Origin: JBLIOB01 sp047639575
GTDB taxonomy: Bacteria > Bacteroidota > Bacteroidia > Flavobacteriales_D > Parvicellaceae
DNA: 21,807 nucleotides
Assembly (NCBI GenBank): GCA_047639575.1
Contig: JBLIOB010000035.1
Location: forward strand, 1-21,807
Direction of reading: 5' to 3'
Below, in pieces: positions 16,161 to 21,807 of the stretch (position 1 is its first letter; every line of letters begins with the position of its first letter). The notes under the pieces are model-generated. The model saw only the letters and a list, made by a program, of their open reading frames with translations. It searched no databases and was not told where the DNA came from. The position numbers and the translations under genes were made by a program.

Positions 16161-16805
16161 CTATTCTGAGTGGGCTATTCTAGCAGAATTCAAAATGGCT
16201 AAAGCTTCCGCTTTTCGACCTTCAGAATATTGAATAAATAACTGCCAGCTTACTTTATCTTTCCCAACTGCAAAAATTTCAAAATTCATTTCTTGATTTC
16301 CAAAATAGACACTTCCGTTTCTGAATTTCCCCTTATAACCAGAAAGTTCGAACTCTTCAATTTCGCTCATTTCTATGTTGGATAAACCAGGCGTGCTCTC
16401 TAAGACGCCAAGTGCTGCGCTTAATGCAGCTCCAGCATCGTAAGTATATTCTTCTTTAATTCGATTCGCGTTGACCGTAACAACTAAAATGCCGTTTGCA
16501 TCTTCGTGAGTACTTTGGTGCATTGCAGCTTCATCAAGAGAAAGATACATTTCTGGAGGAATCTGTTGAGGGATTAAAGCCGTTCTCGAGTCAATCGATA
16601 TGGCAGGGTTCCCTACTTCTGATGTTATTGATTCTATATCCTTGGCAGTTTCAATGTCCTCAGTATGACTGTTATCATCTAAAGCAGTGTTAACTTCTTC
16701 CGCGAAATCATCCCAGCGATCCTCATTGTACTCGTAGGAGTCACAAGAGTTGAACATGGTAGCAGAAAAAGCCAGTACCAATAACGGTAATTTTAATCGT
16801 GTCAT
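16161..16805 (-). CDS. Small predicted lipoprotein, function unknown
   Basis: The gene encodes 214 residues, starting MTRLKLPLLVLAFSATMFNSC, a signal peptide with a loose Bacteroidota-type lipobox and lipidation cysteine C21. An acidic, disordered stretch (about 22-75) precedes a folded domain (about 80-212) with the pattern ELSGYKGKF, SVYFGNQEMNFEIFAVG and ending GRKAEALAILNSARI. That layout resembles PsbP/DcrB-like folds, but only weakly. It starts 10 bp after the stop of the zinc-ribbon gene, so it belongs to the SPFH operon. It may be the envelope-facing partner of that module, which is inference. Confidence 0.8.
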   Translation of the reverse strand: MTRLKLPLLVLAFSATMFNSCDSYEYNEDRWDDFAEEVNTALDDNSHTEDIETAKDIESITSEVGNPAISIDSRTALIPQQIPPEMYLSLDEAAMHQSTHEDANGILVVTVNANRIKEEYTYDAGAALSAALGVLESTPGLSNIEMSEIEEFELSGYKGKFRNGSVYFGNQEMNFEIFAVGKDKVSWQLFIQYSEGRKAEALAILNSARIAHSE

Positions 16806-16815
16806 TGTATTTAAA

Positions 16816-17973
16816 CTAAGTGTATTTGGACGTTAATATTTCCAGCGTAGAGCCAACTGTTTCATTGTATTCTCCACTTTCCTTTCCGAAATACATCACG
16901 GCAGCAATTGCTCCACCAATAAGAATTAGTACTAATAAAATAGCAAGGATAATTTTCCCCCAGCTTTTTGGCTTTTCGCCTTGTACTTCACCCGTTTGTG
17001 CATTCACTAAAAATTGGAAAACTTCGCCTTTGAAATTATAGGCACACACATACAACGGTAGAAGTAAATGTTTGAATGTGATATTATCGTATGAGGTGTT
17101 CATTGAACTAACCTGTTGGGTGTCTCCACCGATATCGTTACAAACTTTAGCTTTTATAACTGGTTTACCAATTGCTTTTGCAATTTCGAATCCTGCGTCT
17201 AGCTCCACCTTATATTTTTCAACGGTAAACCCACTTAAATAATTCCTATCAAAAGGAGTTAATTTGGTTAGGTCCCAAGGTTCTAATTTCGCAACATATT
17301 TTTTTGGTAAGGTATCAGACGCGACCACCAATAAATCATCATGTTTGCCGTTTACAGTTCCAGATGTTGGTGTCCAACGGGTTTGTCGAACTTGTTGGGT
17401 AGTTGTTTTATCTCCTACTCTAACCGTTTTAGTGGTGTAATAATAATCACCCCTAGAGCCAGAATATTTTGAATCGTAATCTGCGTCATAAGTCCAATAG
17501 GGCACATAAACTCCTTTAAATTGTTCGAAGTTTAAGTCTGCTTTTTTCAAATCATTAGGAGCAAACCAAGATTTTCCAATCCATTTTTTAAACTCACCAA
17601 TAGCTTGATTTTTGTCAAGTTGGAATGGAATTAACGATTTAGGTGAAAGAATCGTGTCTTTATAAATAGAATCAACTACAAACGGAGAACCGCAATATGG
17701 GCAATCTGCGGAGGTAACGTTTGCTTCTAAAGATGAAGCCGCTCCGCATGTATTACAATCAACAAAGTCGACTTCAATTTTTTCCTCGTTTGATGCTACT
17801 TCAAGGTGAGTATAAAAGTCTTCTTCCTTTATTTCTTCTGTAGATGCAGCAATTTCATTATCCGCCCCACAATATTGGCAAGAGATATTTTCTGTACCTG
17901 GAGAATAGGTTAGATCAGCCCCACAATCATTGCAGTTAAATGCGACCCCTGATTCTTCTGTAGTTTCTTCCAT
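16816..17973 (-). CDS. Zinc-ribbon membrane protein (YdjG-like)
   Basis: This is a 385-residue protein with two zinc ribbons, C14/C17/C32/C35 and C73/C76/C91/C94, each built as CxxCG...CxYCG. A mixed central domain with WTYDADYDSKYSG and PYW motifs follows, and one membrane helix lies at about 340-363 with a short outer tail. Such proteins have often been mislabelled as PriA-like helicases because of the ribbon; no helicase motifs are present. In Bacillus subtilis the zinc-ribbon membrane protein YdjG works with YdjH, the SPFH protein YdjI and PspA in envelope stress. Here the SPFH gene lies 3 bp upstream, which supports the same kind of pairing. No YdjH or PspA gene is in the window. Confidence 0.85.
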   Translation of the reverse strand: MEETTEESGVAFNCNDCGADLTYSPGTENISCQYCGADNEIAASTEEIKEEDFYTHLEVASNEEKIEVDFVDCNTCGAASSLEANVTSADCPYCGSPFVVDSIYKDTILSPKSLIPFQLDKNQAIGEFKKWIGKSWFAPNDLKKADLNFEQFKGVYVPYWTYDADYDSKYSGSRGDYYYTTKTVRVGDKTTTQQVRQTRWTPTSGTVNGKHDDLLVVASDTLPKKYVAKLEPWDLTKLTPFDRNYLSGFTVEKYKVELDAGFEIAKAIGKPVIKAKVCNDIGGDTQQVSSMNTSYDNITFKHLLLPLYVCAYNFKGEVFQFLVNAQTGEVQGEKPKSWGKIILAILLVLILIGGAIAAVMYFGKESGEYNETVGSTLEILTSKYT

Positions 17974-17976
17974 AAA

Positions 17977-19104
17977 TTATGCTGGTGGTAATGGTGGAGG
18001 AACGCTTCCGAAAGCGCTCGTTAATTCATTAACAGAACTTGCCGCTACCCATCCGGCCATGCCTTCTTTCCAAACTAAAGTTTCTTTTAAGAATTGATTG
18101 CTGCCAATCATTTGTTTGATAGTTGCCATATCAAAAGGACCTGCTTGAGCTCCATTGATTACGGCATGAAAAGCCATTGCTGCTGGAAGTGGAGGTGGAG
18201 CAGGAGCCCCTGCTGCTGCAGGTGCGGGTTGTTGAGCTGGTTGGGCAGCAGCTCCTCCGAGAGTCTGACCCATTGTGTTTGCCATAGCAAATCCCATTCC
18301 CATGCCCATACCGCCTCCGGCCATACCTTCGTTCTCTGCTGCCTTTTCAATTGCTTTAGCAGTTTTCAGTTTAGTTAATTTATCAAGATCAACTTGAGAA
18401 GTAAGTCTACTTAATTCAAAGATTTCTTTCTTGATGTCATCTGGCATCGAAATGTTCTCAACGAAGAACGTTGCTAACGAAAGACCATAACTTTCAAAAT
18501 CAAGCGTCATTCGGCCATGAACATCGGCAGAAATTTCATTTAAATTAGAAGCATATTTTTCTACAGGAAGTTCTGTTTCTGCAATTGCATCACTTGTTCT
18601 TGTCACAACTAATGAACGAAGCTGCCCTGTAATTTCTTCAACTGTAAAGTTAGGATCAGTTCCAACTACTTCTGTTATGAACTTTGGCGCATCTGTCACC
18701 TTAAGCGCATACGTACCAAATGCTCTGATGTCAAACATTCCAAAGCGAGGATCAGAAAGTGTTATTGGATTTTTTGTACCCCACTTTTGATCGGTCATCT
18801 GTGTCGTCTTAACAAACAACACTTCTGCTTTAAAAGGGGAGTTGAAACCGTGTTTCCATCCTTTTAAGGTAGATAGGATAGGCATATTGGCTGTTTCCAG
18901 TCGGTGTTTACCCGGCTGGTATACGTCTGCAATTTGGCCTTCGTTAATGAATACAGCAACCTGTCCTGGCCGAACAGTTAACTGTGCACCGTTTTTAATT
19001 TCATTTTGATATCTATCGAATCTGTGAACAAGCGTATCGCCTGAATCATCCATGAACTCAATAATATCAATGAGTTCATTTTTCAACTTATCCCATAATC
19101 CCAT
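17977..19104 (-). CDS. SPFH-domain protein with C-terminal GYF_2 domain (YdjI-like)
   Basis: This is a 375-residue protein of the YdjI class, sometimes labelled virion core protein. Residues about 25-240 form the SPFH/band 7 domain (NGAQLTVRPGQVAVFINEG, FGTYALKVTDAPKF, ISMPDDIKKEIFE). A Gly/Met- then Pro/Ala-rich linker (about 262-309) leads to a GYF_2 domain (about 310-366) with GAQAGPFD and LVWKEGMAGW, and the tail is PPPLPPA, itself a possible GYF ligand. There is no signal peptide, so membrane attachment probably needs a partner. That is probably the zinc-ribbon membrane protein encoded 3 bp downstream. SPFH proteins assemble into rings or scaffolds at membranes. It is the first gene of the minus-strand operon. 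Confidence 0.92.
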   Translation of the reverse strand: MGLWDKLKNELIDIIEFMDDSGDTLVHRFDRYQNEIKNGAQLTVRPGQVAVFINEGQIADVYQPGKHRLETANMPILSTLKGWKHGFNSPFKAEVLFVKTTQMTDQKWGTKNPITLSDPRFGMFDIRAFGTYALKVTDAPKFITEVVGTDPNFTVEEITGQLRSLVVTRTSDAIAETELPVEKYASNLNEISADVHGRMTLDFESYGLSLATFFVENISMPDDIKKEIFELSRLTSQVDLDKLTKLKTAKAIEKAAENEGMAGGGMGMGMGFAMANTMGQTLGGAAAQPAQQPAPAAAGAPAPPPLPAAMAFHAVINGAQAGPFDMATIKQMIGSNQFLKETLVWKEGMAGWVAASSVNELTSAFGSVPPPLPPA

Positions 19105-19160
19105 GCTTCTGTCTTTTTAAATTTGGTAGATGTGTTTTTCCCAATTTGTAATCGGGGTAT

Positions 19161-19190
19161 TGAAAATAGCAAAAACATTCTAATAACCAA
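19161..19190 (-). promoter_or_regulatory. Possible promoter of the SPFH operon
   Basis: On the minus strand, TTG (19190-19188), a 19-bp spacer and TATTTTCA (19168-19161) fit the Bacteroidota layout, with two mismatches in the -7 box. It ends 57 bp before the SPFH start codon. Confidence 0.3.
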
Positions 19191-19247
19191 CAGGTTCCTG
19201 TGGAAACCTTGAAAATCAGAGAGGTTCTTTTCAATTCGGGGGAACTG

Positions 19248-19264
19248 TTTGACCCTTTTTGACC
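19248..19264. promoter_or_regulatory. Direct repeat TTTGACC with 10-bp period
   Basis: TTTGACC occurs at 19248-19254 and 19258-19264, exactly one helical turn apart, midway between the divergent SPFH and AraC-type genes. This spacing is typical of sites for tandem-binding regulators. The binding protein is not known. Confidence 0.3.
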
Positions 19265-19311
19265 AATTATTGAACTTTTTTGTGATGTTTCCTTTCTTTA
19301 AATGCATCAAA

Positions 19312-19326
19312 TTCGTATTGTACGAA
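19312..19326. promoter_or_regulatory. Palindrome TTCGTA-TTG-TACGAA
   Basis: A perfect 6-bp inverted repeat with a 3-base centre lies 78 bp upstream of the AraC-type start codon and 43 bp before its candidate -7 box. Its size suits a dimeric repressor or activator. No T-run follows, so it is not a terminator. Confidence 0.35.
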
Positions 19327-19368
19327 GAGGAGGCTAAGAAAAACATAAATTAAAGGATCTTTTGCAAG

Positions 19369-19376
19369 TAGATTTG
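19369..19376 (+). promoter_or_regulatory. Candidate -7 element of the AraC-type gene
   Basis: TAGATTTG matches TAnnTTTG and lies 27 bp before the GTG start at 19404. No TTG is found 17-21 bp upstream, as can be the case for promoters that depend on an activator. Confidence 0.4.
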
Positions 19377-19403
19377 GCTTTAGGTTGTTAATTTCAGACT
19401 ATC

Positions 19404-20240
19404 GTGATAATAGAACACAAGACACTTGATTTATTTGGAGCCAGTTTATTTGAAACGGTAAAGATGAACGAACCTGTATCAATGCCTAGAATATTGGCCA
19501 ATCAGGCATGCTATTTTTATGTGAGACAAGGCACAATGGAGAGCTACGGAGTTTCTGATTCTGAAATGATAGAAAAGAAAGAATCTTTATTGGCTAAATG
19601 TGGAAACTATGTAGGTAAAGTCACGCCAGATAAAAAATCAGGAATATATGAAGGAATTGCGATTCATTTTGATCCTTCGATTTTAAAGAAAGTCTATGAA
19701 GATGGCTTGCCGAAGTTTTTAAGTGAGCCAATTGTATTAAAGAAAAAATATGGACTTGCTAAAATCAAAAGAGATGAGCTTTTTAGTAAGTACATCGATG
19801 GTATCATGTTTTATTTTGAGAACCCTGAATTGGTATCAGATGAGATTCTGGTATTGAAGTTGAAAGAATTGTTTTTGCTTTTGGCTAATACCAAAGATGC
19901 TCCTTTCGTTAAAGACATTTTATCTAATTTGTTTTCGCCACACGTTGTTCAATTCAAGGAAGTTATTGATGCTAATTTGTTTACCAATGTAACTGCTGAG
20001 GAATTAGCAAGCTTAACTAATAACAGCTTGTCTTCATTTAAAAGAGAATTTAAAAAAGTTTTTAATGATTCTCCCGCTTCGTACATTCGATCCAAGAAGT
20101 TGGAGAAAGCCGCTTATATGCTAAAAAACACAAAAGAGCAAATAGGAAGTATTGCTTACGATTGTGGCTTCAGCGATATCAGCCATTTTTCTAAAGTCTT
20201 TAAATTAAAATATGATATTTCACCTTCCGAGTGGAGGTAA
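19404..20240 (+). CDS. AraC-family transcriptional regulator
   Basis: This is a 278-residue regulator. The first 180 residues or so form an effector or dimerisation domain of an AraC type common in Bacteroidota (ANQACYFYVRQG, ESLLAKCGNYVGK). The last 86 or so residues are the double helix-turn-helix DNA-binding domain: VTAEELASLTNNSLSSFKRE is the first and IGSIAYDCGFSDISHFSKVF the second, ending in the usual SPSEWR. The start is GTG at 19404; the next ATG (19463) would cut into the N-terminal domain. It abuts the convergent FMN reductase gene with no gap, so the two probably share a functional link, and the reductase is a candidate target. The ligand is unknown. Confidence 0.93.
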   Translation: MIIEHKTLDLFGASLFETVKMNEPVSMPRILANQACYFYVRQGTMESYGVSDSEMIEKKESLLAKCGNYVGKVTPDKKSGIYEGIAIHFDPSILKKVYEDGLPKFLSEPIVLKKKYGLAKIKRDELFSKYIDGIMFYFENPELVSDEILVLKLKELFLLLANTKDAPFVKDILSNLFSPHVVQFKEVIDANLFTNVTAEELASLTNNSLSSFKREFKKVFNDSPASYIRSKKLEKAAYMLKNTKEQIGSIAYDCGFSDISHFSKVFKLKYDISPSEWR

Positions 20241-20765
20241 TTACAATACTTTTTGAAATGAAGCTATCGCTTCATTAAATTCGGGAATGTCGTTTAGAAG
20301 AACCCCGTCTTTGAAATTATCAAAGAATGATGGAAGGCTATAATTCCCTACGACATTAGCCCCTTGTCTAGGAAGTCTACTAAGAGCTGCCTCCATTACG
20401 CCAATACCTGCTCTTCCTCCAGGGGAAGTAGAAAGAAGAAGCATTGGTTTGTCGCCAAAAGTCTTTGCTTCATGTCTTGAAAGCCAATCTAGAACGTTTT
20501 TAAAAGCTGTTGTATAGCTCCCATTATGTTCTGCTAACGAAAGAACTACAGCATCCGTAGAATCTATTAAATCATAAAATTTAATCACATTTTCAGGGAT
20601 TCCAGACTCCTCTTCTAAATCAATTCCATAGATAGGAAGTGGAAAGTCGTTGAGATCAATTATGCTGGTTTCAACTCCTTTTACCTGCGTACTAGCATAA
20701 ACTGCAAGCTGTTTGTTGATGGATTTTTTGCTGTTACTACCTCCAAATACAAGAATCTTTTTCAT
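20241..20765 (-). CDS. NADPH-dependent FMN reductase family protein
   Basis: This is a 174-residue flavodoxin-fold oxidoreductase of the NADPH-dependent FMN reductase family, which includes quinone and azo reductases. The N-terminal KKILVFGGSNSKKSIN (residues 2-17) is the FMN phosphate loop. LSLAEHNGSYTTAFKNVLDWLSR is the conserved flavin-contacting segment, and LLLSTSPGGRAG follows. The length is normal. The substrate is not evident; roles in quinone or chromate reduction and in oxidative stress are known in the family. Its stop codon immediately adjoins that of the convergent AraC-type gene, and its start faces the CarH-like gene across 183 bp. Confidence 0.93.
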   Translation of the reverse strand: MKKILVFGGSNSKKSINKQLAVYASTQVKGVETSIIDLNDFPLPIYGIDLEEESGIPENVIKFYDLIDSTDAVVLSLAEHNGSYTTAFKNVLDWLSRHEAKTFGDKPMLLLSTSPGGRAGIGVMEAALSRLPRQGANVVGNYSLPSFFDNFKDGVLLNDIPEFNEAIASFQKVL

Positions 20766-20880
20766 GGTTTTATTTTGTTATGCTAAAGTAACATTGCAGT
20801 CCAGGTTTTGTTTCAATTCAAGAAGTAAAATGTTCAATTGACAGTGTTGAATTTATTATTTTGTTTAGTCGATTGTTTGA

Positions 20881-20937
20881 TTTAGTTAAACGTAATTGCT
20901 CTATGAAGTAAATATGATTATATTTGTTTAACTAAAC
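20881..20937. promoter_or_regulatory. Inverted repeat pair, likely operator of the CarH-like gene
   Basis: TTTAGTTAAAC (20881-20891) is repeated in exact inverted form as GTTTAACTAAA (20926-20936); the second copy continues to GTTTAACTAAAC (20937) and is nearly palindromic. The copies lie either side of the promoter: one just upstream of the -33 box, the other starting at the last base of the -7 box. A further half-site GTTTAGT is at 20863-20869. Binding here would block RNA polymerase, as expected for an autoregulating MerR/CarH-type repressor. Confidence 0.6.
20896..20926 (+). promoter_or_regulatory. Promoter of the CarH-like gene
   Basis: TTG (20896-20898), a 20-bp spacer and TATATTTG (20919-20926) match the Bacteroidota consensus. 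The -7 box ends 22 bp before the ATG at 20949. Confidence 0.65.
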
Positions 20938-20948
20938 TATTGATTCAG

Positions 20949-21807
20949 ATGAACAATATTACTTCTCGTTTTTCGGTTACGGATTTAGAAAACCTCTCAG
21001 GGGTTAAGGCGCATACGATTCGGGTATGGGAAAAACGATATGGAGTGCTTTCGCCTGATAGAAATTCTCAGAACACTAGAAGTTACGATGGTAAAAATTT
21101 GAAGAAACTTTTGAATGTCACTAGGCTTTATAATTCTGGTTTGAAAATTTCTAAAATTGCTTCTCTTGAAGATGATGAGCTTCAATTGAAGGTTAGAGAT
21201 CTTATCGATGAACAGGCGCAGAATGGATACTTCATGGATTCATTCAAGGTTGCTATGTTAACTTTTGACCAGAAATTATTTGATGACACCTATAATAAGT
21301 ATGTTGCTGGGAAATCGTTTCGTACGGTTTTCCTAGAGGTGTTTGTCCCAATGCTTTACCGAATAGGGTTGGATTGGCAATCTGATTCGATAACTCCAGC
21401 TCATGAGCATTTCATGTCCAACCTGGTTCGCCAAAAAGTAAGCGCTAATATAGATAGGGTCAGTACAGGTGAGTACCGATCAGACGTTCCGGTCTGTGTT
21501 TTGTACCTGCCAGAAAATGAATTTCATGAGATTGGATTGATGTATATGCATTATGAGCTTTTACTGAAAGGATATCATTCTATTTTTCTTGGTCAAAGTC
21601 TTCCTTCAGAACACCTCAAAACAATTCAGTCGGCTCACAGCGAAGTTCGATTTATAAGTTGTTTAACCATAGATCAAGGGGCAGGATCTACTGATTCATA
21701 TTTAGCGGGAGTAAAATCATTGATGGAAAAAGGTAGAAATGACTCCTTTTGGTTGATTGGTAATCAGGTAGAAATGCCACAAGATCTTGTGGATAACGAC
21801 CAGTTTA
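20949..21807 (+). CDS. MerR-type regulator with cobalamin-binding domains, CarH-like (3' end cut)
   Basis: The first 286 residues are visible. Residues 8-75 are a MerR-type winged helix (SGVKAHTIRVWEKRYGVLSP). Residues about 95-170 form the four-helix cobalamin-binding cap and contain W143 followed nine residues later by E153-H154, the WX9EH signature of CarH. The Rossmann domain starts at about 180 and has H193 in NEFHEIG, where the lower axial histidine (H177 in Thermus CarH) is expected. CarH proteins bind adenosylcobalamin, repress as tetramers in the dark and fall apart in light, usually controlling carotenoid genes. Such genes, if present, would lie beyond the window. Binding and light response are inferred. 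Confidence 0.92.
   Translation, partial: MNNITSRFSVTDLENLSGVKAHTIRVWEKRYGVLSPDRNSQNTRSYDGKNLKKLLNVTRLYNSGLKISKIASLEDDELQLKVRDLIDEQAQNGYFMDSFKVAMLTFDQKLFDDTYNKYVAGKSFRTVFLEVFVPMLYRIGLDWQSDSITPAHEHFMSNLVRQKVSANIDRVSTGEYRSDVPVCVLYLPENEFHEIGLMYMHYELLLKGYHSIFLGQSLPSEHLKTIQSAHSEVRFISCLTIDQGAGSTDSYLAGVKSLMEKGRNDSFWLIGNQVEMPQDLVDNDQF

Noticed and set aside
16816..17973. PriA-like helicase
   Set aside because: Only zinc ribbons are shared; there are no Walker or helicase motifs, and there is a C-terminal membrane helix.
18094..18378. Open frame of 94 codons on the plus strand
   Set aside because: It is antisense to the Gly/Met/Pro-rich linker of the SPFH protein; its Cys- and Ser-rich product is a composition effect.
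19083..19346. Open frame of 87 codons on the minus strand overlapping the SPFH start
   Set aside because: It runs through the intergenic promoter region, has no motif and ends in another frame of the SPFH gene.

Overview
The window comes from a low-GC member of the Bacteroidota, most likely a marine flavobacterium-like lineage. Four things point there: a type IX secretion (Por) C-terminal sorting domain; a Rho factor with a long basic, disordered N-terminal insert; family-typical neighbours (rho, DUF4293, a YfcE-type phosphoesterase, truA and an ABC exporter; uvrA divergent from an ECF sigma factor); and several candidate promoters of the Bacteroidota form TTG-N17-21-TAnnTTTG. There are no tRNA or rRNA genes, insertion sequences, phage genes or CRISPR arrays. 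The stretch looks like ordinary chromosome with a few accessory genes.

Positions 1-4753 hold conserved housekeeping genes: rho (minus strand, cut by the window edge), a divergent DUF4293 membrane protein, a 7-bp tandem repeat, a metallophosphoesterase (minus), and a truA-ABC exporter pair overlapping by ATGA. Positions 4834-9799 hold a 1155-residue secreted PNGase F-like protein whose catalytic region is split by a roughly 550-residue insertion, then a paraoxonase-like six-bladed propeller enzyme and a DUF1456 protein that overlap by ATGA. A strong terminator runs directly into the start codon of the paraoxonase-like gene.

Positions 9811-13809 hold uvrA (minus) and a divergent ECF sigma factor followed by a small protein. 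Their intergenic region has back-to-back promoters whose -33 boxes together form the palindrome TTGCGCAA. Positions 13905-19104 are all on the minus strand. Read in the direction of transcription they are: an SPFH/GYF protein, a zinc-ribbon membrane protein, a small lipoprotein, a PQQ-propeller lipoprotein with a SPOR domain, and a 64-residue protein ending in CxxCGG. The SPFH and zinc-ribbon pair resembles the Bacillus YdjI/YdjG envelope-stress module.

Positions 19404-21807 hold an AraC-type regulator abutting a convergent NADPH-dependent FMN reductase, then the start of a MerR-type regulator. This regulator carries the WX9EH and HEIG signatures of CarH-like adenosylcobalamin photoreceptors. 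Its promoter is flanked by an exact 11-bp inverted repeat that probably serves as its own operator.

The strongest leads are the CarH-like regulator with its operator, the split PNGase F, the paraoxonase homologue with all metal ligands kept, the SPFH/zinc-ribbon/lipoprotein operon, and the shared -33 palindrome between uvrA and the sigma gene. None of these has been checked by database search.
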